From NCBI RefSeq assembly GCF_014198245.1, contig NZ_JACIHE010000001.1, positions 434,001-498,000 on the forward strand: a DNA stretch of 64,000 nt, in the 5' to 3' direction. The position numbers were made by a program, and so were the translations under genes. This document shows, in pieces, positions 26,627 through 36,345 of this stretch (within the stretch, counting starts at the first letter, position 1; every line of letters starts with the position of its first letter). The stretch comes from Bradyrhizobium sp. cir1. Lineage in GTDB: Bacteria > Pseudomonadota > Alphaproteobacteria > Rhizobiales > Xanthobacteraceae. The notes below the pieces were generated by a model, which saw only the letters and a list, made by a program, of their open reading frames with translations, searched no databases and was not told the origin of the DNA.

Positions 26627-27546
26627 CAGTCAGCCGTGAGAATGTCCGGCTCCTTGAAGTTGTTCACATCGAGCCCGTGCTTCTTCAGAAGCTCCATGTG
26701 CGTGCCGGCCTTCTGCACCTCGATCAGCGCGGCGAGCACGGCGTCACGGAATTTCGGCTTGTCCTTGGGAACGGCGATGCCGACCGAATACGGGATCGTC
26801 ACCGCGATCGCCTTCTCCAGCTTGTCCGGATAGGCCTTCACCGCGCTGTCGACCGTGTTGACGTCGTTGACATAGGTGTCGGCGCGGCCGGCGAGGATCG
26901 CCTGGATGCAGTTGGCGTTGTTGTCGTAGAGCTGGATGGTCGGCTCCGCCTTGCCGGCCTTCTTGCATTCCGGCATCAGCGCCTGGATCAGGGGCACCTC
27001 GACATAGCCGGTGTTCTCGGCCGCGGCCGCGCCGCACATCGACATGTTGATGCCGTTGATGCCCTTCGGATTGCCCTTGGCGACCAGCACGCCGTCGAAC
27101 ACCTTCGAGTAGGTGATGAAGTCGGCGGCCTTGGCGCGCTCCTTGGTGGCGTAGATGTCGGAGATCACGATGTCGGCCTGGCCCGCCGAAAGCGTGGTCA
27201 GGAGCGCTGCGAACACCACGGGCTTGTAGGTCAGCTTGAAGCCGAGGCATTCGCCGATAGCTTCGCCGAGATCGATGTCGAAGCCGATATATTTGCTGGG
27301 ATCCTTGGGATCGATGGTCTCATAGCCCGGCGTGTGCGGGTTGATGGCGTTGACGAGCGTCTTGCCCTTCCAGTCCGGATATTTCTCCTGGAGCGTGGTG
27401 CAGGCGGCGGGTGCTGCGGCCTGTGCGCCCAGCGGTGCGGCGGCGACGAGGCCGAAAGCGATGGCCGCGCCGAAGCTGGCCTTGCGCCACGGCATCGATG
27501 TGCGCGCCATCCCCCGCCGCGCCTGGGGCAAAACCCGTCTGTCCAT
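26626..27546 (-). CDS. ABC transporter periplasmic substrate-binding protein (family 3)
   Basis: This 306-residue extracytoplasmic solute-binding protein has an N-terminal targeting segment (hydrophobic core about 26-43, cut near AQAAA). The family 3 signatures are KYIGFDIDLGEAIGECLG, LSAGQADIVISDIYATKERAK and the C-terminal IPYSVGIAVPKDKPKFRDAV. The ATG at 27546 is preceded by AAGGAG. It feeds the fused permease-ATPase immediately downstream. Four Cys in the mature region could form disulfides. Ligand is unknown. Confidence 0.92.
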   Translation of the reverse strand: MDRRVLPQARRGMARTSMPWRKASFGAAIAFGLVAAAPLGAQAAAPAACTTLQEKYPDWKGKTLVNAINPHTPGYETIDPKDPSKYIGFDIDLGEAIGECLGFKLTYKPVVFAALLTTLSAGQADIVISDIYATKERAKAADFITYSKVFDGVLVAKGNPKGINGINMSMCGAAAAENTGYVEVPLIQALMPECKKAGKAEPTIQLYDNNANCIQAILAGRADTYVNDVNTVDSAVKAYPDKLEKAIAVTIPYSVGIAVPKDKPKFRDAVLAALIEVQKAGTHMELLKKHGLDVNNFKEPDILTAD

Positions 27547-27990
27547 GTGCTGCTCCTTCGAATTGGCATGGCCATGTGGCTGGACTCGGCCATGTTGCTG
27601 AACTCGAAGGTCAGCCTAGGTGCAGAGCGCACGGAAAAGCTTGTCCGCGGGCGTACAAAAAATTGGACGGAAGCGGCCCGCGATTTGGGCAAGTAGCTGC
27701 ACAAAAACTGTTCGCTGGTCGCAAGCCGATGCAGGTTCGGGATTCCGAATTCGGCGGAACCAAATCACTCTGAATGGTGCAGCGATCAGTACGATCCTGG
27801 AATCATCTGGTGAGGCGATTTGACAGAGATATGACGCCTGCTGACGGAGATACGGCGCCAGGCGAACGGATCTGCGGCCGGCATCCACAGCACTCCACAG
27901 CCTGTCCGCAGCATATCCACAGGCCGACTATGGCGGATTCGCGAGACGGTACGTGCCACTTGCTGCGCACAAATTCACAGACCTGGCATG
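27547..27990. other. Intergenic region, about 440 bp
   Basis: It holds the promoter of the transporter-amidase cluster. No supported gene is present, and no sigma-54 promoter with GG and GC at the proper spacing was seen on the minus strand. It includes several CCACAG repeats near 27885-27920 without clear meaning. Confidence 0.5.
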
Positions 27991-28257
27991 TCAGCCGCCG
28001 GCCTGGTCGAACACCGAGCGGCAAGCCTCGCTCAAGCTTGATCGGTTACGGCGCAGGCAGGCCGTGATGGCGCGGACATTGGGAATCTCGCCGGCGCAGA
28101 GCCGGTAGACGTCGGGGGTGCAGGCCCGGCGCTGCTCTGCCGTTCCCTGCGCATGAGCCGCCGAGGCAAACAGCGTCAGGAACAGCCCGACCGTCGAGGC
28201 GCCGCGCGCCCGGCTCGTCACGCCCGCAAACCGCAAGAACCTTGCCTTCATGACCAA
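27991..28257 (-). CDS. Small secreted Cys-containing protein (88 aa)
   Basis: The N-terminal signal peptide (about 1-36, ending SAAHAQ) is followed by a mature part of about 52 residues with four Cys in the pattern C-x7-C-x12-C-x10-C. The mature motif is RRACTPDVYRLCAGEIPNVRAITACLRRNRSSLSEACRSVF. It resembles short periplasmic proteins common in Bradyrhizobium; the function is unknown. The ATG at residue 3 (MKARF) is an equally good start. Confidence 0.75.
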   Translation of the reverse strand: MVMKARFLRFAGVTSRARGASTVGLFLTLFASAAHAQGTAEQRRACTPDVYRLCAGEIPNVRAITACLRRNRSSLSEACRSVFDQAGG

Positions 28258-28513
28258 GTCTCCCGTTCTGCCCGCCCGCTCCCGGCCCGCGTTGGCCGGT
28301 CGTTGCGAAGGGGTAGGAGAAATAAATCGCCGAGAATGTGATCTCTTTCACACTGGCGACGGGCCACGGACGCCTAGGTTCCCGCGGGGATTTTTAAGGA
28401 ATCGCTAACCAAACGGGCCCCGATCGCCGGATCGTTAAAATGCGAACGATCTGCTCAATCGGGTAACAAACCGGCTTTGCGACATTGCGCCATCCGCGTT
28501 CTGCGAGGGTGTG

Positions 28514-28708
28514 ATGAGCGAAGCCGAATTCAACTTGCTGCTGGATGCCGTCCGGGACGCCATGATCATTGAAGATTTTGCGCCCGCGCCGGAGGAGGAA
28601 TTCGTGCCCCGTTCGTGGTCGTACGCCGCAACGCCCAAAGCCGCCAACGACAATGAGGGCGCCTGGCCCCTGCTGCCCTTTCCGGACGGCTGGTACGCGG
28701 CCTGCTGA
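28514..28708 (+). CDS. Small hypothetical protein (64 aa)
   Basis: A short acidic frame, MSEAEFNLLLDAVRDAMIIED then a linker and PKAANDNEGAWPLLPFPDGWYAAC. The AANDNE motif followed by a Trp/Pro-rich end is a recurring pattern in small rhizobial proteins. A GCGAGGG stretch lies close to the ATG. No known function. Confidence 0.55.
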   Translation: MSEAEFNLLLDAVRDAMIIEDFAPAPEEEFVPRSWSYAATPKAANDNEGAWPLLPFPDGWYAAC

Positions 28709-28789
28709 GGCCCGCTCTGCCGTGAACTGACGCGCCCGCCTTGCGGGCGGTTCGGCATCACCGAGCGCCGGGGACCGGCGCAGCCCGGA

Positions 28790-28990
28790 TCAAGTCTTGA
28801 CGCGCTCCTCGCCCTGCTGCGGCGCCCGGTCGGGTGCAGCCGGCGGGAAGATGCTGTCATAGATCGCGCGCGCCTCGGCAATGAGGCGGGCCCGCTCCAG
28901 CTCGGATTTCGGGACAAATCGAACGACGTCGCCCACGTGCTCTCCAGCTCCAGGGTTTTGGATGCGTCTCTTCGCAGAGGCGAAGTCCAT
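28790..28990 (-). CDS. Small hypothetical protein (66 aa)
   Basis: The ATG at 28990 gives MDFASAKRRIQNPG, then VGDVVRFVPKSELERARLIAEARAIYDSIFPPA, a predicted helix flanked by a basic N-terminus. The helical segment is coding-like; the start is uncertain because a longer frame reaches 29044. No family recognised. Confidence 0.5.
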   Translation of the reverse strand: MDFASAKRRIQNPGAGEHVGDVVRFVPKSELERARLIAEARAIYDSIFPPAAPDRAPQQGEERVKT

Positions 28991-29112
28991 GCCACAGGGC
29001 CTGAACCGCACCCCCGGGCAAACCCGGTGGCCAAGGCGCGGCAAGCCTCATCCGCGCGTTCGGCGGAACTCGCGCCGATGGCAATTTGCGCTGGAAAATC
29101 AGAAGGTTGCGA

Positions 29113-29186
29113 TGGAGGCCACGACCAGAATTGAACTGGTGTACACGGTTTTGCAGACCGTTGCGTAACCACTCCGCCACGTGGCC
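29113..29186 (-). tRNA. tRNA-Cys (GCA)
   Basis: A 74-base cloverleaf on the minus strand begins GGCCACGTGGCGGAGTGG. It has the anticodon loop CTGCAAA (anticodon GCA), the T-loop region GTTCAATTC, discriminator T and encoded CCA. The acceptor stem GGCCACG/CGTGGCC is fully paired. The U73 discriminator is the Cys identity element. Confidence 0.97.
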
Positions 29187-29270
29187 CCGTAAGGGCGGAC
29201 CAATATAGGGGATCAATGGCTTAGGCAACCCCGCGGGCCGCCGGCAGCACAGGGAAATGTCCGGCCGAAA

Positions 29271-30014
29271 TCAGGCGCGCTTGCTGCGCCGGAAGTCGCG
29301 CCGGCGGCCCTTCGGCGCGGGCTTGGGTGCCAGTTCCGGCATCTCGGCCTGGACCTCGCGGTAGCGGGTCAGCATCCGTTCGAAACTGGCGTGCAGGGTC
29401 TCGGCGATATCAGGGCGCCGCTCGAGACCGGCCAGAATCGTTGCGGCCGCTTCGATGGTCGAGAGGCCGTCGCGGCGCGGCTCCTTGCGCAAGCGTCCGT
29501 AACGCGAGGGCTTCTGCGGGTTGAGGATCACGCGCTGGCATTTCAGCATCCAGGGATTGCGCCACCACAAGGCCTTGGCCTGGCTCCAGGTGCCGTCGAG
29601 CAGCACGACGCCTTCGAGCTTGCCAAGGATCGCGCGCTGGTTCTCCGCCACCTCGCCCTTGCGGGTCAGCGCCACGATCTCGCCCTCGGCCTCGAGGTCG
29701 GCCGCGCGGGCCGAGCCGAGATAGAGCACCCCCCAGCGCGCGGCGTTCTCGACCGGCCGACCCAGGGCCTTGGACAGGCTCGGCCAGGACAGTCCGACCC
29801 GTACCGTGGCATCGGTGAAATGCTTCGCCAGCAGCCGCGCGGTGCCAAGCGCCCTGTCCTGCTCCTGCGGATGCTGCAGGATCAGCAGCGACAGCCGGTT
29901 CTCGATGGGCGTGACACTGTCGCAGATGCACAGCGGCATCGGCTTCTGACAGTGCGGGCATTCGGGGATCGGCTCGGCCGGCGCGGCGGCCGGGGTCTCG
30001 GACGGGTTCGACAT
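29271..30014 (-). CDS. DTW-domain tRNA-uridine aminocarboxypropyltransferase
   Basis: DTW-domain proteins (TapT/TuaA) add a 3-amino-3-carboxypropyl group to uridine in tRNA (acp3U47 or U20). The 247-residue protein has an N-terminal Zn-binding-like Cys set (CPHCQKPMPLCICD), the LLILQHPQEQDRALGTARL block and the variant signature LDGTWSQAKALWWRNPW in place of DTW. A basic tail (GRRRDFRRSKRA) follows. The ATG at 30014 (MSNPSE) is preferred. It lies 37 bases downstream of the RND pump stop and may be read from that operon, although the roles appear unrelated. Confidence 0.88.
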   Translation of the reverse strand: MSNPSETPAAAPAEPIPECPHCQKPMPLCICDSVTPIENRLSLLILQHPQEQDRALGTARLLAKHFTDATVRVGLSWPSLSKALGRPVENAARWGVLYLGSARAADLEAEGEIVALTRKGEVAENQRAILGKLEGVVLLDGTWSQAKALWWRNPWMLKCQRVILNPQKPSRYGRLRKEPRRDGLSTIEAAATILAGLERRPDIAETLHASFERMLTRYREVQAEMPELAPKPAPKGRRRDFRRSKRA

Positions 30015-30051
30015 GGTCGCCGCTATACGCTTCGCGCGGCGCTGCAACAAC

Positions 30052-33000
30052 CTATTCCGCCGGTGCAGGGACTGGACGCGGCTCGGACCGGCGCCGCAGG
30101 CGATCGATCAGAAGGTAGATCACGGGCGTGGTGTAGAGCGTCAGGATCTGCGAGACGAACAGGCCGCCGATGATGGTGATGCCGAGCGGACGGCGCAGCT
30201 CCGTGCCGGGACCGGTCGCGATCACCAGCGGAATGCCGGCGAACAGCGCCGCCATGGTTGTCATCAGGATGGGACGGAAGCGCGCCTGGCAGGCTTCAAA
30301 AATCGCCTCCGCCGAGGACAGGCCGCGCTGGCGCTCGGCGTCGAGCGCGAAGTCGACCATCATGATGCCGTTCTTCTTGACGATGCCGATCAACAGGATG
30401 ATGCCGACGAAGGCGATCACCGTCAGCGGCGTATTGGTCAGCTGCAGGGCCAATAGCGCGCCGAGGCCGGCCGAGGGCAAGGTCGAGATGATCGTGAGCG
30501 GATGGGCAAGGCTCTCGTAGAGCACCCCCAGCACGATATACATCGCCACCAGCGCGCCGAGGATCAGCAGCGGCTGGCGACCGCTGGTCCTGGCGAAATC
30601 GCCGGCATTGCCGTCGAAGCTGCCGCGAATGCCTTCAGGCATGTGCAGCTCCTCGACCGCACGCTGGATGTTTTGCGTCGCAGCCTGGAGCGGCACATCG
30701 GGCAAGAGGTTGAACGACACCGTGGTCGAGGGGAACGATTGCGAATGGTAGACCGCGAGCGCGGCCAGTCCGCGCGTCGCATGCACCACGGCCGACAGCG
30801 GCACCTGCGCGTCGCCCGCGCCGGCGACATAGATGCGGTCGAGGTTGGAGGGATCGACCTGGAATTTCGGATCGATCTCGAGCACGGTCATGTACTGGTT
30901 GCGCTGGGTGTAGATGATCGAGATCTGCCGCTGCGAGAACGCATTGTTCAGCGCGTTGTCGATGTCCTGGACGCGGACGCCGAGGGCCGAAGCCTTCTGG
31001 CGGTCGATGGACAAGGTCAGTTGTAGCCCGCCGGGATCGCGGTCGCTGGAGATGTCGGTGATGCCATCGACGCTTTCCATGCGCTTGGCGACGATCGGCG
31101 CCCATTTCTGCAACAGGCCGAGATCGGTCGAGGAGAGCGTGTACTGGTAATCGGAATCGCTCTGCCGTCCGCCGGCGCGCACGTCCTGGGCGGCGAACAT
31201 GAAGAGGCGGATGCCGGGCACCGGGAACAGCGCGCGCCTCAGCCGGTCGATCACCACCTGCGTCGAGACGTGGTCGCGCTCCTCCGGCGGCTTCAGGCTG
31301 ATGAACATGGTGCCGCGGTTCGAGGTCGCCGGCCCCGGCCCCCCGCCTCCGCTGCCGACGGTCGAGCCGATGCCGGCCACCGCGGGATCCTGCATCACGA
31401 TGTCGGCGAGGCGCTGCTGCAGGCCGAGCATGGACTGGAACGAGATGTCGGCCGAGGCGCGCGTCGCGCCGATGATGAAGCCGGAATCGTCGGTCGGGAA
31501 ATAACCCTTGGGGACCTTGACGTAGAGCGTCACCGTGAGGCCGATCGTGGCGAAGAACACCAGCAACGTCAGCATCGGATATTCCAGCACGGTGCGCAGG
31601 GTACGGGCATAGAACGCGACGATACGCGACAGCGAGCCCTCGATGATCCGGTCGAACAGCGTCGCGGTGCCGGAGGTGGTCTGCCGGATGTAATGCGCGC
31701 AGATCATCGGCGTCACCGTCAGCGACACCAGCGTCGAGACCAGGATCGCGAAGGTCAGCGTCAGTGAGAATTCGCGCAGCAGGCGGCCGACGATGCCGTC
31801 CATGAAGATCAGCGGCGTGAAGGCCGCAATCAGCGACAGGCTGATCGAGACCACGGTGAAGCCGATCTGCTTTGCCCCCTCCTGAGCCGCCTGGAACGGC
31901 CGCATGCCGTGCTCGAGATTGCGGAACATGTTCTCGATCATGACGATGGCGTCGTCCACCACGAAGCCGACGGAGATGGCGAGCGCCATCAGCGACAGAT
32001 TGTCGATCGAGAAGCCCGCGACCCACATGCCGGCGCAGGTGCCGGCCAGCGCCAGCGGCACCGAGATGCCGGCGGCGATCGTCGGCGTCATCCGCCGCAG
32101 GAACACGAACACGACGACCATCACCAGGAATGCGGTCGCAAGCAGCGTCCATTGCATGTCCAGCACGCTGGCGCGGATCGTGCCGGTGCGATCGACCAGG
32201 GTCGATATCTCGACGCCGGCCGGAATCCACTGCTTTAGCGCGGGGATCAGCGCCTTCACCCGGTCGACGGTGTCGATGACGTTGGCATCGCCCTGCTTGG
32301 TGATCTGGATCAGCACCGCCGGCTGCTTGTTGAACCAGGCGATCGAGCGGGCGTTGCGGACGGAATCCTCGATGTCGGCGACGTCGGAGAGCCGGGCGAA
32401 ATTGCCGTTGGAGCTCTTGATGACGATGTCGCGGAACTCTTTCGCCGTGCGCATCTGCTTGTTCAGCGACAGCGTCTCGCTCTGGCGCTCGCCGTTGAAG
32501 ATGCCGACAGGTCCGAGCGGATTGGCGTTGATGATCGCGGTCCGGACGTCGTCGGTGGCAATGCCGGCGTTCGACAGCGCCACGGGGTTGAGCTGCACCC
32601 GCACCGCCGGCTGGTCGGCGCCGGAGACGGTGACATCTCCCACGCCCGGCACCTGCGAGATGCGCTGCGCCAGCACCGTGTCGGCGACGTCGTAGATCGC
32701 GCTCGCCGACAGCGTCTTCGAGGTCAGCGCCAGCACGAAGACGGGCGCGCCCGCGGTGTTGGCCTTGCGGAAGCGCGGCAGCGTCGGCAGGTCGCTCGGC
32801 AAGTCCACCAGCGAGGCGTTGATCGCCGCCTGCACGTCGCGCGCGGCCTTGTCGATGTTGCGGCCGATGTCGAACTGGAGCTGGATGTTGGTCGTGCCGA
32901 GCGAACTCGTCGAGGTGATCTGGTTGATGCCGGATATCTCGCCCAGCCGCCGCTCCAGCGGCGAGGCCACCGTTGCCGCCATCACGGAGGGGTCGGCGCC

Positions 33001-33159
33001 CGGACGGCTGGCCGAGACGAAGATCGCGGGAAAGTCAACGTTCGGAACCGAGGCGACGGGCAGGAACTCGTAGGCGACCACACCCAGCAGGAACAACCCG
33101 ATCGACAGCAGCGTGGTTGCGACCGGGCGGCGGATGAAGGGCTCCGAGATCGACGCCAT
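30052..33159 (-). CDS. RND multidrug efflux transporter, MdtC-like
   Basis: An inner-membrane proton-driven RND (HAE1) pump subunit of 1035 residues with 12 membrane helices and two large periplasmic loops. TM4 carries the proton-relay Asp pair in ISVGFVVDDAIVMIENM. It starts ASISEPFIRRPVATTLL, like the next gene upstream, so the two are paralogues from a tandem pair, as in MdtB and MdtC, which form a heterotrimer. It follows the MdtB-like stop directly (TGA-GTG-ATG); the ATG at 33159 is chosen. Substrates are not predictable. Confidence 0.94.
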   Translation of the reverse strand: MASISEPFIRRPVATTLLSIGLFLLGVVAYEFLPVASVPNVDFPAIFVSASRPGADPSVMAATVASPLERRLGEISGINQITSTSSLGTTNIQLQFDIGRNIDKAARDVQAAINASLVDLPSDLPTLPRFRKANTAGAPVFVLALTSKTLSASAIYDVADTVLAQRISQVPGVGDVTVSGADQPAVRVQLNPVALSNAGIATDDVRTAIINANPLGPVGIFNGERQSETLSLNKQMRTAKEFRDIVIKSSNGNFARLSDVADIEDSVRNARSIAWFNKQPAVLIQITKQGDANVIDTVDRVKALIPALKQWIPAGVEISTLVDRTGTIRASVLDMQWTLLATAFLVMVVVFVFLRRMTPTIAAGISVPLALAGTCAGMWVAGFSIDNLSLMALAISVGFVVDDAIVMIENMFRNLEHGMRPFQAAQEGAKQIGFTVVSISLSLIAAFTPLIFMDGIVGRLLREFSLTLTFAILVSTLVSLTVTPMICAHYIRQTTSGTATLFDRIIEGSLSRIVAFYARTLRTVLEYPMLTLLVFFATIGLTVTLYVKVPKGYFPTDDSGFIIGATRASADISFQSMLGLQQRLADIVMQDPAVAGIGSTVGSGGGGPGPATSNRGTMFISLKPPEERDHVSTQVVIDRLRRALFPVPGIRLFMFAAQDVRAGGRQSDSDYQYTLSSTDLGLLQKWAPIVAKRMESVDGITDISSDRDPGGLQLTLSIDRQKASALGVRVQDIDNALNNAFSQRQISIIYTQRNQYMTVLEIDPKFQVDPSNLDRIYVAGAGDAQVPLSAVVHATRGLAALAVYHSQSFPSTTVSFNLLPDVPLQAATQNIQRAVEELHMPEGIRGSFDGNAGDFARTSGRQPLLILGALVAMYIVLGVLYESLAHPLTIISTLPSAGLGALLALQLTNTPLTVIAFVGIILLIGIVKKNGIMMVDFALDAERQRGLSSAEAIFEACQARFRPILMTTMAALFAGIPLVIATGPGTELRRPLGITIIGGLFVSQILTLYTTPVIYLLIDRLRRRSEPRPVPAPAE

Positions 33160-33162
33160 CAC

Positions 33163-36100
33163 TCACATCCCCTCGGTCGCGCCCGCGACCGGCGGGCCGC
33201 CGGATTCGGCCGGCGGCAGCGCCTGCTCGAGGCGGCGGTTGATGCGGTCGAGCGCGAGATAGATCACGGGCGTGGTGTAGAGAGTAAGCAGCTGGCTCAG
33301 CAGGAGGCCGCCAATGATGGAGATGCCGAGCGGAAAGCGCAGCTCGGCGCCGGTGCCGCTCTCGATCGCGAGCGGCAGCGCGCCGAACAGCGCCGCCAGC
33401 GTCGTCATCATGATCGGACGGAAGCGCAACAGGCACGCCTGCACGATGGCCTCATGCGCCGGGATCCCCTGCCCGCGCTCGGCCTCGAGCGCGAAGTCGA
33501 TCATCATGATCGCGTTCTTCTTGACGATGCCCATCAACAGGATGATGCCGATCAGGCCGATCACCGAGAGGTCCTGCCCGCACAGCACCAGCGCCAGGAT
33601 CGCGCCGACGCCGGCCGAGGGCAGCGTCGACAGGATCGTGATCGGGTGGATGTAACTCTCATAGAGCACGCCGAGCACGATGTAGATCGTGATCACGGCG
33701 GCAAGCAGCAGCCAGGGCTGACCGGCGAGCGCCTTGGCGAATTCGGCGGCATCGCCGGCATAGACGCCGACGATGCTGTTGGGCATTTCGATGCGGGTCT
33801 CGATCGCCTTCACGGCTTCGACGGCATCGCCAAGCGCTGCGCCCGGCGCGAGGTTGAAGCTGAGCGACACCGACGGGAATTGCGCCTGGTGCGAGATCGC
33901 GAGCGGCGCCGTGGTGCGCTTCAGCGTCGCCACCGCCGACAGCGGCACCTGCGCGCCGGGCGCGCCGACGATCGTGCTCGCCGCGCCCGGCAGATAGAGT
34001 TTTGACAGGATCGAGGGATCGCGCTGGTACATGGGCAGCGCCTCCAGCACCACGCGATACTGGTTGGCCTGGCCGTAGATGGTCGAGATCTGGCGCTGCG
34101 CGAAGGCGTCATTCAGCGTGTCGGTGATTCCTTGCAGGCTCACGCCGAGCTGTCCGGCCCGGGTGCGGTCGACATCGAGCTGCGCCCGCAGGCCGCCCTC
34201 CTGCGCCTCCGAGGAGACGTCGCGGAACAGGGGATCGCGCCGCATCTCCGCAACCAGCTTGCGCGCCCATTCCGACACCAGCGCAGCATCGGTGCCGGTC
34301 AGCGTGTACTGGTATTGCGAGCGGCTCGACTGGGTCGAGATCTGCACGTCCTGCACCGGCTGGAAATAAACGGTCATGCCGGGAATGCCCGCCACCCGCT
34401 CCTTCAGCCGGGTCACGACCACGCCGACATCGTCGCGCCGCTCGCCGCGCGGCTTCAGCGTCATGACGAGACGGCCGACATTGGTGGTCGGGTTGACCGA
34501 GCCCGCACCGATCACGGAGACCACGCCGACCACGTCGGGATCGGCCTTGATGGCGTCGGCGGCCTCGGCCTGCCGCTTCTGCATTTCCGCGAACGAGACG
34601 TCAGGTCCCGCCTCCGTCACCGCTGTGATCGAGGCAGTGTCCTGCAGCGGCAGGAAGCCTTTTGGCGCGACGACGTAGAGAACGAGGGTTGCAATCAGCG
34701 TCGCGAAGGTCACGACCAGCGTGGCGCGCTGGCGCTCCAAAACCCAGAGCAGCGTGCGGTGATAGAACTCGACGGTGCGGTCGATGAAGCGGCTGATGGC
34801 GGCGAGGCCCGGAACCGCCAGCTCCTCGTGCGCATGCTTGAGCAGCCGCGAGCACATCATCGGCGTCAGCGTCAGCGACACCACGGCCGAGGTCACGACC
34901 GCGATCGTCAGCGTCAGCGCGAATTCGCGGAACATGCGCCCGACGAGGCCCGACATGAACAGCAGCGGGATGAACACCGCGATCAGCGACACCGTCAGCG
35001 AGATCACGGTGAAGCCGATTTCGCTGGCGCCCTTCAGCGAGGCCTGCATCGGCCCGTCGCCGTTCTCCATATGGCGGACGATGTTCTCGATCATGACGAT
35101 GGCGTCGTCGACCACGAAACCGGTGCCGATCGTCAGCGCCATCAGCGACAGATTGTCGAGGCTGAAGCCGGCGAAATACATGATGCCGAAGCTGGTGATC
35201 AGCGACAGCGGCAGCGCCACGCCCGCGATCAGCGTGGCCCGCAGCGAGCGCAGGAACAACAGCACGACAAGCGTCACCAGCACCACGCTGAGGATCAGCG
35301 TGAACTGCACGTCGCGCACCGAAGCGCGGATGGTGACGGTGCGGTCGGAGACGATGGTCAGGTTCACGCCGGCCGGAATGGCGCGCTGGACTTTCGGGAT
35401 TTCGGCGCGGATCTGGCTGACGACGTCGATGACGTTGGCGCCAGGCTGGCGCTGGATGTCGATGATGACGGCCGGCGTGCCCTGGTACCAGCCGCCGGTG
35501 CGGTCGTTCTCGAGGCCATCGACGATCTGCGCGACGTCGGCGATCGTGACCGGCGAGCCGTTACGATAGGCGATGATGACAGGCTTGTAGGCCTCGGCCG
35601 CGGCGATCTGGTCGTTGGCGGCGATGATGTAGGATTGCTGCGCGCCGTCGAGCGAGCCCTTCGGTCCTGATACGTTGGCATTGGCGATCGCGGTGCGCAG
35701 GTCTTCCATGGCGATGCCATAGGCGGCAAGGCGCGCCAGATCCGCCTGGATGCGCACGGCCGGCTTCAGCCCGCCGAGCACGGAGACGCGCCCGACGCCG
35801 GAGATCTGGCTCAGCCGTTGCGCCAGAATCGTGTCGGCGATGTCGCTCATCGCGCGCAGCGAGATCGTGTCGGAGCGCAGCGCCAGCGTCATCACAGGCG
35901 CATCCGCCGGGTTCACCTTGGCGTAGGTCGGCGGATAAGGCAGCGTCTTGGGCAGCACGCCGGCGGCCGCGTTGATCGCGGCCTGCACATCCTGCGTCGC
36001 GCCGTCGATATCGCGGTTGAGGTCGAACTGCAGCGAGATCTGGCTGACGCCGAACGAGCTCGTCGAATTCATCGCCGACAGCGACGGGATCTGGCCGAGC

Positions 36101-36309
36101 TGCCGCTCCAGCGGCGCGGTAATCAGCGAGGCGATCACGTCGGGGCTGGCGCCCGGCAGCTGCGTCGTCACCTGCACGGTCGGGAAGTCGACCTGCGGCA
36201 GCGCCGAGACCGGCAGCGCGAAATAGCCGAGCAGCCCGCCGATCAGGAGCGCGATGCCGAGCAGCGAGGTCGCGATGGGCCGGCGGATGAAGGGTTCGGA
36301 GACTCCCAT
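33163..36309 (-). CDS. RND multidrug efflux transporter, MdtB-like
   Basis: The second HAE1 RND pump subunit, 1048 residues, with the same layout of two six-helix repeats and periplasmic domains. The TM4 motif is IGTGFVVDDAIVMIENI with both Asp present. The C-terminus after GGLLLSQLLTLYTTPVIYLALDR is short. It is encoded between the membrane fusion protein and the MdtC-like subunit. In E. coli, MdtABC needs both RND subunits, and the order A-B-C is the same here, with the outer-membrane factor first. Confidence 0.94.
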   Translation of the reverse strand: MGVSEPFIRRPIATSLLGIALLIGGLLGYFALPVSALPQVDFPTVQVTTQLPGASPDVIASLITAPLERQLGQIPSLSAMNSTSSFGVSQISLQFDLNRDIDGATQDVQAAINAAAGVLPKTLPYPPTYAKVNPADAPVMTLALRSDTISLRAMSDIADTILAQRLSQISGVGRVSVLGGLKPAVRIQADLARLAAYGIAMEDLRTAIANANVSGPKGSLDGAQQSYIIAANDQIAAAEAYKPVIIAYRNGSPVTIADVAQIVDGLENDRTGGWYQGTPAVIIDIQRQPGANVIDVVSQIRAEIPKVQRAIPAGVNLTIVSDRTVTIRASVRDVQFTLILSVVLVTLVVLLFLRSLRATLIAGVALPLSLITSFGIMYFAGFSLDNLSLMALTIGTGFVVDDAIVMIENIVRHMENGDGPMQASLKGASEIGFTVISLTVSLIAVFIPLLFMSGLVGRMFREFALTLTIAVVTSAVVSLTLTPMMCSRLLKHAHEELAVPGLAAISRFIDRTVEFYHRTLLWVLERQRATLVVTFATLIATLVLYVVAPKGFLPLQDTASITAVTEAGPDVSFAEMQKRQAEAADAIKADPDVVGVVSVIGAGSVNPTTNVGRLVMTLKPRGERRDDVGVVVTRLKERVAGIPGMTVYFQPVQDVQISTQSSRSQYQYTLTGTDAALVSEWARKLVAEMRRDPLFRDVSSEAQEGGLRAQLDVDRTRAGQLGVSLQGITDTLNDAFAQRQISTIYGQANQYRVVLEALPMYQRDPSILSKLYLPGAASTIVGAPGAQVPLSAVATLKRTTAPLAISHQAQFPSVSLSFNLAPGAALGDAVEAVKAIETRIEMPNSIVGVYAGDAAEFAKALAGQPWLLLAAVITIYIVLGVLYESYIHPITILSTLPSAGVGAILALVLCGQDLSVIGLIGIILLMGIVKKNAIMMIDFALEAERGQGIPAHEAIVQACLLRFRPIMMTTLAALFGALPLAIESGTGAELRFPLGISIIGGLLLSQLLTLYTTPVIYLALDRINRRLEQALPPAESGGPPVAGATEGM

Positions 36310-36345
36310 GGAATACGCCTGCCGCCTAGGCGGCTGTTGTCGAGA

